Below are positions 53,094 through 62,117 of a stretch of DNA of 64,000 nucleotides, one piece after another. Made by a program: the position numbers and the translations under genes. This stretch comes from Streptomyces sp. ISL-100 (GTDB lineage: Bacteria > Actinomycetota > Actinomycetes > Streptomycetales > Streptomycetaceae), in contig NZ_JAGGOK010000111.1 in the NCBI RefSeq assembly GCF_018614615.1, forward strand, positions 18,166-82,165, read 5' to 3'. The stretch's first letter is position 1, and every line of letters begins with the position of its first letter. The notes below the pieces were generated by a model. The model made no database searches. It was not told the origin of the DNA and saw nothing but the letters and a program-made list of their open reading frames with translations.

Positions 53094-55871
53094 ATGCCAG
53101 CTCCTCCGTTCAGAACCGCGTCCACACTGGTCCTCGTCTCCGCCCTGGCCGCCATCGGCCTCGGCTCCGCCGCCTCTCCAGCGACCGCCGCCACCGTCCC
53201 CGTCGGGTCCGGCAGTTACTCCGACGTACGCCCCGCCGGAACCTCAGGACCCACCACCAACACCGGCACACCCGTCACCCCCAAACTCACCCCAGCAGCG
53301 AAGGACAAGCCGCTCCCCACCAACGACTGGTGGTCCTCCCTCGCCTTCCAGAGGTACGGCGACAACCCGCACTCCACCCCCATGTACGGGCACCCGCTCA
53401 CCTACCAGGCCACCGCCGCAGGCCTCGAAGTGGGCTACCCGACCACCCCTGCCGTCGTAGGCGACGGCAGGCAGTACGAGTACGCCCACAAGCGCGACCT
53501 CACGCTCGGCCTGACCGGCCTCAACTCACCCGACACCAAGGCCGACGACTGGTCCGACTGGACCGTCACCCCGTACTGGTCCGACGGCGCCCGCACCCTG
53601 CGCACCACCATCGGTCACGGCCTGCCCTTCGTGTACGCCAAGGGCTCGGGCGCCGGCGCCCAGATCACCACGGCCGCAGCCCCCACCGTCTTCGCCGACC
53701 AGGGCAACGTCCTCGGCATCACCGTCACGGGCCACCACTACGCCCTCTTCGCACCCACCGGCAGCGACTGGAACATCGCCGGATCGACCATCACCGCCGG
53801 CCTCGGCGCCAAGGACTACTTCTCGCTCGCCGTGCTGCCCTCCACCGACGCCCTCGCGACGTACAAGAAGTACGCGTACAGCTTCGTCACCGGCTCCAGG
53901 GCGAGCTGGACCTCCACCGGCGGCACGGTGAAGGCGACGTACACCCTCACCACCGAGGCGAAAGAGGGCAGCGAGACCGGCACGCTCCAGGCCCTCTACC
54001 GCCACCAGTGGCTGCACACCGCCGACCCGCTCACCCCGCACACGTACATCTCACCGCGCGGCACGATGAAGGTCCGCGAGGGCAGGTCCTTCACCACCAG
54101 CCAGCGAGCTTCCGGCGTGCTGCCCGCCCTGCCGCAGTCGAGCGGCGTCGACAAAGCCCGGCTCAGGGGCTACCTGACCGAGGCCGCGAACGCCGCCGAC
54201 CCGTTCTCCGGCGCCACCGACACGTACTGGACCGGCAAGGCGCTGGGCCGCCTCGCCCAGCTCGTACCCCTCGCCGACCAAATCGGTGAGGCCGCCGTCC
54301 GCGACAAGCTCCTCGGCCTCATGAAGGGCCGCCTCCAGGACTGGTTCACGGCGGGCGGACCCAACGAATTCTCGTACGACAAAACCTGGAAGACGCTGAC
54401 CGGCTATCCGGCGTCGTACGGCAGCGACACCGAGCTCAACGACCACCACTTCCACTACAGCTACTACGTCTACGCGGCCGCGATCGTCGCGCAGTACGAC
54501 CCGGCCTGGGCCGCCGACTCCGCGTGGGGCGGCATGGTCAAGACGCTCGTGCGCGACGCCGCCAACCCCAGCCGCACCGACACCGCCTTCCCCTTCCTGC
54601 GCGGCTTCGACGTGTACGCCGGCCACAGCTGGGCCTCCGGCCACCAGGGCTTCGCGGCCGGCAACAACCAGGAGTCCTCGTCGGAGTCCACCAACCTCAG
54701 CGCAGGTCTCGTCCTGTGGGGCGCGGCGACCGGCGACACGGCCCTGCGCGACCTCGGCACGTACCTCCTGACCACCGAGTCCGAGGCGATCGCGCAGTAC
54801 TGGTTCGACGCCGACGAGCAGGTCTTCCCGTCATCCTTCGGCCACGACACGGTCGGCATGGTGTGGGGGAGCGGCGGGGCGTACGCCACCTGGTGGACCG
54901 CGAACCCCGAGGAGATCCACGGCATCAACGTCCTCCCCGTAACAGGCGGTTCACTGCACCTGGGCGGTGAGAAGGCCGCCATCCGGCGCAACCTCGCCGA
55001 GATGGAACGGGAGAACGGCGGACCGGCCGTCGAATGGCGCGACATCCTCTGGGAGTTCCAGTCAATGGCCGACCCGGCAGCCGCCAAGGCCAAATGGGAC
55101 GCGGGGAACACCGCTTACACCCCGGAGCAGGGCGAGTCCAAGGCGCACACCTACCACTGGATCAGCACCCTCGACACGCTCGGCGCCCCCGACGCGACGG
55201 TGAGCGGTGACATCCCGACGTCGGCCGTCTTCACCAGGGGGACGGTACGGACGTACGCCGCCCACAACCACACCTCCACCACCCGCACCGTGACCTTCTC
55301 GGACGGCGGGAAGCTCACCGTCCCCGCCCGCTCGACCGCGACGGGCACCGGCACGGGAGGCACCGACCCGGACCCGGATCCCGAACCCCCCACCGGCAAC
55401 ACCTTCCAACTGCGCACAGGCGGCGCCCTCACGACCACCACAGGGACCACCGCCACCACCGACACCATCGCCTCGGCGCGCGGCGCCAATTACGACGGCA
55501 CCCCCCACCAGCCGCTGACGTACACGGTCAAGGGGGTCAACGGCACGCTCAAATCCGGTACGCCGACCGCCTTCCGCCTTCAGCTCGACGCGGGCACGAC
55601 GGTCGGCCTCGGCCAGCAGGCCCGGGTCAGCTACGACCTGACGGGTGACGGCACGTACGACCGGACGGAGACGTACCAGTACTTCGCGACCGACCCGGTG
55701 GCGGGCTGGGAGCAGTACACCCAGGCTCGCGGTCTCAAGTCGGCGACCGGCACGCCCGGCGACCTCAAGGGCGGCACCGTACGCCTCGAAGTGTGGAGCG
55801 CCATCGGCAACGGCGCAGCCCAGCTCCGCACCGGAACGGGCGATTCGGTCCTGGTGATTCCCTACCAGTGA
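53094..55871 (+). CDS. secreted GH81 endo-beta-1,3-glucanase with C-terminal beta-glucan-binding module
   Basis: 925 aa from ATG 53094 (GAGG 8 bases upstream). After a signal peptide (TLVLVSALAAIGLGSAASPA) comes a GH81 catalytic region: LPTNDWWSSLAFQRYGDNPH, the acid/base region ELNDHHFHYSYYVYAAAIVA, and the nucleophile block NNQESSSESTNL. A Thr/Pro linker (about 745-765, GTDPDPDPEPP) leads to a C-terminal beta domain (FQLRTGGALTT... AQLRTGTGDSVLV) like CBM56. It digests beta-1,3-glucans such as fungal wall or callose. Two GAGAGCGCTCTC operators precede it, and the LacI regulator follows convergently. Confidence 0.92.
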   Translation: MPAPPFRTASTLVLVSALAAIGLGSAASPATAATVPVGSGSYSDVRPAGTSGPTTNTGTPVTPKLTPAAKDKPLPTNDWWSSLAFQRYGDNPHSTPMYGHPLTYQATAAGLEVGYPTTPAVVGDGRQYEYAHKRDLTLGLTGLNSPDTKADDWSDWTVTPYWSDGARTLRTTIGHGLPFVYAKGSGAGAQITTAAAPTVFADQGNVLGITVTGHHYALFAPTGSDWNIAGSTITAGLGAKDYFSLAVLPSTDALATYKKYAYSFVTGSRASWTSTGGTVKATYTLTTEAKEGSETGTLQALYRHQWLHTADPLTPHTYISPRGTMKVREGRSFTTSQRASGVLPALPQSSGVDKARLRGYLTEAANAADPFSGATDTYWTGKALGRLAQLVPLADQIGEAAVRDKLLGLMKGRLQDWFTAGGPNEFSYDKTWKTLTGYPASYGSDTELNDHHFHYSYYVYAAAIVAQYDPAWAADSAWGGMVKTLVRDAANPSRTDTAFPFLRGFDVYAGHSWASGHQGFAAGNNQESSSESTNLSAGLVLWGAATGDTALRDLGTYLLTTESEAIAQYWFDADEQVFPSSFGHDTVGMVWGSGGAYATWWTANPEEIHGINVLPVTGGSLHLGGEKAAIRRNLAEMERENGGPAVEWRDILWEFQSMADPAAAKAKWDAGNTAYTPEQGESKAHTYHWISTLDTLGAPDATVSGDIPTSAVFTRGTVRTYAAHNHTSTTRTVTFSDGGKLTVPARSTATGTGTGGTDPDPDPEPPTGNTFQLRTGGALTTTTGTTATTDTIASARGANYDGTPHQPLTYTVKGVNGTLKSGTPTAFRLQLDAGTTVGLGQQARVSYDLTGDGTYDRTETYQYFATDPVAGWEQYTQARGLKSATGTPGDLKGGTVRLEVWSAIGNGAAQLRTGTGDSVLVIPYQ

Positions 55872-55916
55872 CCGGAACGTACATCCCACCCCCCACACGC
55901 GGCGGGTCCCGGCCGA

Positions 55917-56948
55917 TCAGGCCGAGGCCCGCCGCACCAGCTCGGTAGGCGTGATCACCGAGGCCGGCGCGTCCCCCGCTCCAGCCCCCTCGCTGCTCAG
56001 GACCCGCATCAGCAGTCGGACCATCAGCCGGCCCATTCCCTCGATGTCCTGGCGGACCGTGGTCAGCGCGGGATCCGCCGACTCGGCAACGGTCACCATG
56101 TCGTCGAAGCCGACGAACGCGACGTCCTCCGGCACCCGCCGCCCCCTCTCCCGCAGGACCCGCAGCGCGCCCGCCGCCATGAGGTCGTTGGCGGCGAAGA
56201 CCCCATCCAGGTCCGGCCGGCGCGCGAGCAGCTCCGCCATGGCGCGCGCACCGCTGTCCACGGTGAAGTCACCCTGCGCGGTCAGCGCGGGATCGGCGTC
56301 GAACAGTACGTCGCGGTAGCCGTCGGCGCGGTCGATGGCGGAGGTCTGGTCGCGGGGCCCCGCGATGTGCGCGATGCGTTCCCGGCCCAGGCCGACGAGA
56401 TGGCGTACGGCCGCCCGGGCGCCGCCCCGGTTGTCGCAGTCGACGTACGGCACCGCCTCCGCCCCGCCGCCGGGCCGGCCGCCGAAGACGGTCGGGACCT
56501 TGGTGCTGAGGATGAGGGCGGGCAGTCCGTCGTCGTTGTGCAGGGAGAAGGCGAGCGCGCCGTCGACGTGACCGCCGCCGAGGTAGCGGGCGATCCGGTC
56601 GTAGTCGTCCGGCCCCTCCACCCACAGCAGCACCAACTGGGAGTCGCTAAGCGTCAGTTCCCTGCTGATGCCGCGCACCTGCTGCTCGAAGAAGGGGTCC
56701 GAGAAGATCCTGAACTCCGGCTCCGCGATGACCACGGCCACCGCGCCGCTCTGGCGCGTGACGAGGGACCTGGCCGCTTGATTCGGGACGTACCCCAACT
56801 CCTCGACCGCCTCACGCACCTTGTCGGCCAGGGGCTGCCGCACGCCGGCGCCGCCGTTGACGACACGGGAAGCCGTGGCCCGGGAGACTCCGGCGCGGGC
56901 GGCGACGGCTTCGAGAGTGGGGCGGGAACCGGCGGACTGCTCGGGCAA
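55917..56948 (-). CDS. LacI-family transcriptional regulator
   Basis: 343 aa from TTG 56948 with GGAG upstream; a longer frame to 57059 would run through its own operator and is rejected. The N-terminal HTH is RPTLEAVAARAGVSRATASR with the hinge VRQPLADKVREAVEELGYVP. The periplasmic-binding-like effector domain (about 65-330) has the AFVGFDDM and LTTVRQDIEGMG motifs. It probably represses the glucanase until a glucan-derived sugar binds. A related dyad (GAGAGCGCTTTC) lies 82 bases upstream of its start. Confidence 0.92.
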   Translation of the reverse strand: MPEQSAGSRPTLEAVAARAGVSRATASRVVNGGAGVRQPLADKVREAVEELGYVPNQAARSLVTRQSGAVAVVIAEPEFRIFSDPFFEQQVRGISRELTLSDSQLVLLWVEGPDDYDRIARYLGGGHVDGALAFSLHNDDGLPALILSTKVPTVFGGRPGGGAEAVPYVDCDNRGGARAAVRHLVGLGRERIAHIAGPRDQTSAIDRADGYRDVLFDADPALTAQGDFTVDSGARAMAELLARRPDLDGVFAANDLMAAGALRVLRERGRRVPEDVAFVGFDDMVTVAESADPALTTVRQDIEGMGRLMVRLLMRVLSSEGAGAGDAPASVITPTELVRRASA

Positions 56949-57029
56949 GGCGGGTGCTCCTTGGCGGCTCGGGACGGCAGCGGGGGAGAGGGCTGCCGAG
57001 AGGGAGAATATCCGCAGCCAAGCCCCCTT

Positions 57030-57041
57030 GAGAGCGCTTTC
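57030..57041 (-). promoter_or_regulatory. LacI-type operator 3 (GAGAGCGCTTTC)
   Basis: One base from a perfect match to the two glucanase operators, placed in the promoter of the LacI gene; autoregulation is likely. Confidence 0.65.
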
Positions 57042-57060
57042 AGCCCACTGGCGCGACAAC

Positions 57061-57089
57061 GCCGCCGCCCCTCGCGAGGGGACGGCGGC
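57061..57089 (-). terminator. strong hairpin terminator after the M1 peptidase gene
   Basis: GCCGCCG-CCCCTCGCGAGGGG-A-CGGCGGC folds into a stem of 13-14 base pairs. It lies 15 bases past the stop of the M1 gene and separates it from the LacI gene promoter. Confidence 0.75.
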
Positions 57090-57104
57090 GCGGCGTACGA
57101 CCGG

Positions 57105-58616
57105 TCAGTGGTGGTCGCGCTCGTGGATCGTGTTCGTCGCGGCGATCTTCTTCCACGACTTGGGCTGCACGGGCTTCGCACCTTCATCGGCGCCCGAGCG
57201 GGCGATCCGGCTCTCGGCAGCCGACGGAGCACCCGGCTTCGACGGCTCGTACAGCCAGGTGTCGAAGAGCGCGGCGAGCGGCTTGCCCGAGACGCTCTCG
57301 GCGTACTTCACGAAGTCGCCCACACTCGCGTTGCCGTGGGCGAACTTGGCCGGCCACCCCTTCAGAATCTTGAAGAAGTCCTCGTCGCCGACCTCGTTGC
57401 GCAGCGCCTGCACGGCCAGCGCGCCCCGGTCGTACACGGCGATGTGGAACTGGTTGTCCGGCCCCGGGTCACCCGGCTTGACCGTCCAGAAGGGGTCGTC
57501 GGCCGCGCGCGTCTCGTACACGTAGTCCGCGAGCTCCTGTGTCGTGCCCTCCCCCTCCTTCTCGGACCACAGCCACTGGCTGTACCGGGCGAAGCCCTCA
57601 TTGATCCAGATGTCCTTCCAGCCCTTGACCGCGACGCTGTCGCCGTACCACTGATGCGCCAGCTCATGGACGACGACCGACACATTCGCGCCGTTGGCGA
57701 ACTGCCGCGGGCTGTAGAACGGCCGGGTCTGCGTCTCCAGCGCATACCCGCTGGTCACGTTCGGGACGTAACCGCCGAGGGCGTTGAAGGGGTACGGGCC
57801 GAAGACCTCTGTCAGGTACTCGGCGACCTCGGTGGTCCGCTCGATGCTGGCGCGCGCGGCCCCGGCGTTGTCGCCGAGGTCCTTGCTGTAGGCGTTGAGC
57901 ACGGGCAGCCCGTCCGCCGTCTTGTCCGTCGTGATGTCGAACTTCCCGACCGCGAGCGTGGCGAGATAGCTGGCCTGCGGCTTGTTCGAGCGCCAGTTGT
58001 AGCGGGTCCACCCGAGCTTCGAGCTCTGCGACTGGAGTACGCCGTTGCTGATGGCCTGCGTGCCGTCCGGCACCAGGACGGAGACGTCGTACGTCGCCTT
58101 GTCCAGCGGGTGGTCGTTGCTCGGGAACCACCAGACGGCCGAGTCGGGCTCCTGGGCGGCGACGCCGCCGTCCGGGGTGCGGTGCCAGGCGGTGTAGCCG
58201 CCGATCTTCAGCTCGGAGGGCTTTCCGGCGTACCGCACGACGACCGAGACGGCCCGGCCCTTCTCCAGCGGCGCGACCGGAGTGACGACCAGCTCCTGAT
58301 CGCCCTCCTTGGCGAACTTCGCCTTCTTCCCATTGACCCGCACTTCACTCACACCGAGACCGAAGTCGAGGTTGAAGCGCGAGAGGTTCTGCGTGGTGGT
58401 GGCGAGGATCGTCGCCGTGCCCTCCAGCAGGTCGGTCGTGGGCTGGTACTTGAGGCGGAGGTCGTAATGAGCTACGTCATACCCGCCGTTGCCACTGGCC
58501 GGGTAGTAGCTGTCGCCGACGCCCGGCGCGCCCGGACCAAAATTGGCTGCCGATGCCGGGATCGCCAGCAAGAGCGAGGCCGCCAGCGCGCCCGGGACGA
58601 TAAGTCTGCGGTGCAC
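57105..58616 (-). CDS. secreted M1-family zinc metallopeptidase
   Basis: 503 aa. A signal peptide (LIVPGALAASLLLAIPASA) is followed by an N-terminal beta saddle domain (YDVAHYDLRLKYQPTT). The catalytic domain has HELAHQWYGD at about 316 and the third ligand in WINEGFARY. No C-terminal helical domain of full aminopeptidase N is present, matching the short actinobacterial secreted M1 enzymes. It removes N-terminal residues from peptides outside the cell. Divergent from the Xaa-Pro peptidase gene, forming a protein-degradation set. Confidence 0.9.
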   Translation of the reverse strand: MHRRLIVPGALAASLLLAIPASAANFGPGAPGVGDSYYPASGNGGYDVAHYDLRLKYQPTTDLLEGTATILATTTQNLSRFNLDFGLGVSEVRVNGKKAKFAKEGDQELVVTPVAPLEKGRAVSVVVRYAGKPSELKIGGYTAWHRTPDGGVAAQEPDSAVWWFPSNDHPLDKATYDVSVLVPDGTQAISNGVLQSQSSKLGWTRYNWRSNKPQASYLATLAVGKFDITTDKTADGLPVLNAYSKDLGDNAGAARASIERTTEVAEYLTEVFGPYPFNALGGYVPNVTSGYALETQTRPFYSPRQFANGANVSVVVHELAHQWYGDSVAVKGWKDIWINEGFARYSQWLWSEKEGEGTTQELADYVYETRAADDPFWTVKPGDPGPDNQFHIAVYDRGALAVQALRNEVGDEDFFKILKGWPAKFAHGNASVGDFVKYAESVSGKPLAALFDTWLYEPSKPGAPSAAESRIARSGADEGAKPVQPKSWKKIAATNTIHERDHH

Positions 58617-58781
58617 GGATACTCCAAGTCATCAGTTCGAAGGATCTGTTGGCAGCTTATTCAGCCCCAGTGCCACCAGTCATGTCCATGGTCGCTCCTG
58701 TCACACAATTGCCATCCGGCCGACACGCGGACCACTCCTGCCCTCTTTTGCACGGGAGTTGACCGGAGTACCTTCCGGCGC

Positions 58782-60755
58782 ATGCCGATACCTGCGCGGG
58801 GATCCCGCTTGAAGTGGCGAAGGCTCATTCCGGCGACTACGGCTGCCCTGGTGGCTATCATGCTGACCCCGGCGGGCGCCCAGGGCGCCGCCGGCACCAG
58901 GGAGAGCAGACCGGTCTACTCCTACGACAACGCGATCCGCGAAGCCGTATGGGTGGACACCAGAATGGACGGCGACGGCGACGGGAAGAGCGACCGCGTC
59001 GCCGTCGACATAGTCCGCCCCAGGGAACCGGCCCAACAGGGCCGCAAAATACCCGTCATCATGGACGCCAGCCCGTACTACGCCTGCTGCGGGCGCGGCA
59101 ACGAGAGCCAGAAGAAGACGTACGACGCGGACGGCAACCCCGTCCAGTTCCCCCTCTACTACGACAACTACTTCGTGCCCCGCGGCTACGCCTTCGTCGC
59201 CGTGGACCTCGCCGGCACCAACCGCTCCGACGGCTGTGTGGACGTGGGCGGCCACTCCGACATCCAGTCGGCCAAGGCAGTGGTCGACTGGCTGAACGGC
59301 CGCGGCAAGGCGTACACCAGCCGCACCGGCACCGAGCGCACCAAGGCCGCCTGGTCCACCGGAAACACCGGCATGATCGGCAAGAGCTACGACGGCACCA
59401 TCGCCAACGGTGTCGCGGCGACCGGCGTCGAGGGCCTCAAGACGATCGTCCCGATCGGCGCGATCTCCTCCTGGTACGACTACTACTTCGCCCAGGGCGC
59501 CCCGCTCTACGACAGCGGCCCCGAGTGGCTGTCCGACTACGTCGAGAGCCCCGACGCCCGCGCCCGCTGCCAGGCAGTCCAGAAGCGCCTGGTCGACGAG
59601 GCCCCGCGCAACGGCGATTTCACCAGCCTCTGGGCCGAGCGCGACTACGTACCGAACGCGGACAGGACGAAGGCCAGCGTCTTCGTCATCCATGGCATGC
59701 AGGACCTCAACGTCCGCGCCAAGCACTTCGGCCAGTGGTGGGACGCCCTGGCCGACGCAGGCGTCGACCGCAAGATCTGGCTCTCCCAGACAGGCCACGT
59801 CGACCCCTTCGACTTCCGCCGCGCCGACTGGGTGAAGACCCTGCACCGCTGGTTCGACCACGAACTCCTCGGCTACGACAACGGCATCGACAGTGAACCG
59901 ATGGCCGACATCGAGCGAGCCCCCGACCAGTGGTCCACCGACAAGGTCTGGCCGCCCCGCTCCACCGCCGCCACCACCCTGCGCCCCGGCAAGGGATCCG
60001 CGCCCGGCGTCGGCACCCTCTCCCTGAAGCCCGCCGCCTCCGGCGCGACGGAGACCTTCACCGACGACCCCAAGCTGAGCGAGAGCGACTGGGCCGCGCA
60101 GATCGACACATCAACCCCCGCCAAGGCCGGCTTCACCACCAAGCCGCTGACCGGCGACCTGCGCCTGTCCGGCTCCTCCAAGGTGACCATCACCGCGACG
60201 CCGTCCACTTCCACAGCGCACCTGTCCGCAGTCCTGGTCGACCTCGGCCCCGACACAATCCGCGACTACACCGCATCCGGCGAAGGCATCACCACACTCA
60301 CCAACCGCACCTGCTGGGGTCCGAGCACCACCGGTGACAGCTCCTGCTTCAAGGAGACGAAAGCTCGTACCGCGAACGTCGACTACACCGTCTTCAGCCG
60401 CGGCTGGGCCGACCTCGGAACCCACGCAGACCCGGACCGCGGCCGCCCGCTCACCCCGGGCAAGCGGCACACGATCACCCTGGACCTCCACGCGAGCGAC
60501 CACGTCGTCCCCGCCGGACACCGTCTCGCGCTGATCGTCGGCGGCACCGACGCGGGCCTCATCGACCCGCCGTCCACCACCCCGACGCTCGGTATCGACC
60601 TTTCCCGTACGACCGCGGAGCTGCCCATAGCAGGCGGCTCGCAGGCCTTCGCCCGAGCAACAGCAGGCTCGCCGTACTCCACCGCACCGGGCGCCCGCCT
60701 CGACGGCGTGGCCGAGCCGCGCGACATCCGCCCGATCCCGGGAGCCACCCGCTGA
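58782..60755 (+). CDS. secreted Xaa-Pro dipeptidyl-peptidase (CocE/NonD hydrolase)
   Basis: 657 aa from ATG 58782; the very long frame upstream is antisense coding, not part of the protein. A signal peptide (RLIPATTAALVAIMLTPAGA) comes first. The alpha/beta-hydrolase domain carries the nucleophilic Ser in MIGKSYDGTIANG (about 202), an acid in VIHGMQDLNVRAKH and the catalytic His in LSQTGHVDPFDF. A C-terminal PepX_C beta domain (from about 420) ends the protein. It cleaves X-Pro dipeptides from peptides. Its stop overlaps the start of the M14 gene (TGATG). Confidence 0.9.
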   Translation: MPIPARGSRLKWRRLIPATTAALVAIMLTPAGAQGAAGTRESRPVYSYDNAIREAVWVDTRMDGDGDGKSDRVAVDIVRPREPAQQGRKIPVIMDASPYYACCGRGNESQKKTYDADGNPVQFPLYYDNYFVPRGYAFVAVDLAGTNRSDGCVDVGGHSDIQSAKAVVDWLNGRGKAYTSRTGTERTKAAWSTGNTGMIGKSYDGTIANGVAATGVEGLKTIVPIGAISSWYDYYFAQGAPLYDSGPEWLSDYVESPDARARCQAVQKRLVDEAPRNGDFTSLWAERDYVPNADRTKASVFVIHGMQDLNVRAKHFGQWWDALADAGVDRKIWLSQTGHVDPFDFRRADWVKTLHRWFDHELLGYDNGIDSEPMADIERAPDQWSTDKVWPPRSTAATTLRPGKGSAPGVGTLSLKPAASGATETFTDDPKLSESDWAAQIDTSTPAKAGFTTKPLTGDLRLSGSSKVTITATPSTSTAHLSAVLVDLGPDTIRDYTASGEGITTLTNRTCWGPSTTGDSSCFKETKARTANVDYTVFSRGWADLGTHADPDRGRPLTPGKRHTITLDLHASDHVVPAGHRLALIVGGTDAGLIDPPSTTPTLGIDLSRTTAELPIAGGSQAFARATAGSPYSTAPGARLDGVAEPRDIRPIPGATR

Positions 60756-62035
60756 TGCACCCGCGTATCCGCGCACTCGTAATCGGCGCCGCCGCAGCGG
60801 CCCTGGCCGCACCCGCCACGACAACCGCCCAGGCGTCCCCGGCCCCACCCCGTACCGGCTTCGAGTCGACCAACGGCGCCCGCTGGACGACCCAGCCCGA
60901 GGAACAAGACTTCCTCACCACAGTCGACCGCGCGAGCAGCAACATCACCAAATCCACCATCGGCACCACGAACCAGAACCGCCCGATCCAACTGGTACGC
61001 ATCGGATCTCAGCAGCGCACATCCACCACCATGCTGCTGATCTGCTCCCAGCACGGCGACGAACCGTCAGGACGCGAAGCCTGCCTGACGACCGTCCGGG
61101 ACCTCGCGTACGCCAAGGACAAGAGCACCCTCGACTTCCTCGCCCGCACCACGATCCTCGTCATCCCCACCGCTAACCCCGACGGCCGCGCGGCGAACAC
61201 CCGTACCAACTCCGACAACGTCGACATCAACCGCGACCACATCGCCCTGAAGACCGCCGAGGCCAGGGCGATGGCCGCCGTCATCCGCGACCACAAACCC
61301 GAAATCATCTACGACCTGCACGAGTACGGCGCCACCTCGCCGTACTACGACAAGGACCTGCTCTCCCTCTGGCCCCGCAACCTCAACACGAACACCCACG
61401 TGCACGCCGAAGCGCACACCCTCTCCGAGTCCTATGTACGCCCCCGCGCCGAGGACGCCGGCTTCAGCAGCGGCATCTACGGCATCTGGACGGATCCAGT
61501 AACAAACGAACCGGTCAAACAGGTGGCGGGCGACGGCCAGGAGCGCATCCTGCGCAACACGGCCGGCATCAAGCACTCGGTGGGCCTCCTGGTGGAAACC
61601 CGAGTAGACCCCCTGACCGCCGACGAAAGAAACAACCCCGCCCTCAACAACAAACGCCGCGTAGAGACCCAACTAGCAGCCCTGACCGGCGCATTCACCT
61701 TCACCGACGAGCGCCGGGGCCGCATCAAGGCCGCCACCACCCAGGCACGCCTCGCGGGCTTCGCGGACCGAGGCCCCGTCCACCTCGGCGGCGCCGACAA
61801 CGACCCGCCCGAACCCACCGAGACAATCGACAATCCCCCTTGCGGCTACCACCTCTCCCCGGCGCAGTACGCGGACATCAAAGACGAACTGGCACTGCAC
61901 GGCGTCGTCTCCCACTCCCGCACCACCGGCGCCTACGTACCACTGCGCCAGTCCCAGCGGAACCTCGCCGCCCTCCTGCTCGACGACCGTGCGGCGTACC
62001 ACCTCACAACCGGGAGGCCCGACACCACCTGTTAG
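60755..62035 (+). CDS. secreted M14-family zinc carboxypeptidase
   Basis: 426 aa beginning in a TGATG overlap with the Xaa-Pro peptidase gene, so coupled to it. A signal peptide (LVIGAAAAALAAPATTTA) comes first. The M14 zinc site has His and Glu in LLICSQHGDEPSG and the third His in YDLHEYG. The substrate-binding Asn-Arg is in NVDINRDH, and a late Glu in VGLLVETR serves as base. It trims C-terminal residues of peptides. Together with the M1 and Xaa-Pro enzymes it would digest peptides from both ends. Confidence 0.88.
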   Translation: MHPRIRALVIGAAAAALAAPATTTAQASPAPPRTGFESTNGARWTTQPEEQDFLTTVDRASSNITKSTIGTTNQNRPIQLVRIGSQQRTSTTMLLICSQHGDEPSGREACLTTVRDLAYAKDKSTLDFLARTTILVIPTANPDGRAANTRTNSDNVDINRDHIALKTAEARAMAAVIRDHKPEIIYDLHEYGATSPYYDKDLLSLWPRNLNTNTHVHAEAHTLSESYVRPRAEDAGFSSGIYGIWTDPVTNEPVKQVAGDGQERILRNTAGIKHSVGLLVETRVDPLTADERNNPALNNKRRVETQLAALTGAFTFTDERRGRIKAATTQARLAGFADRGPVHLGGADNDPPEPTETIDNPPCGYHLSPAQYADIKDELALHGVVSHSRTTGAYVPLRQSQRNLAALLLDDRAAYHLTTGRPDTTC

Positions 62036-62117
62036 ACAGCTGGGACGTGCAACACATGTGGTAGGGGGTACGGGAGAGCGAAATCAGGCTCCCGCGAATT
62101 CCTGAAAGGTGCCCCCT

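Noticed and set aside
56949..57059. Longer start for the LacI regulator
   Set aside because: It would place the operator at 57030-57041 inside the coding region, whereas TTG 56948 has a ribosome site and matches family length.
56367..60755. A 1,462-codon plus-strand frame
   Set aside because: Its first 800 codons are antisense to the LacI and M1 genes. Only the part from ATG 58782, with a signal peptide, is a real protein.
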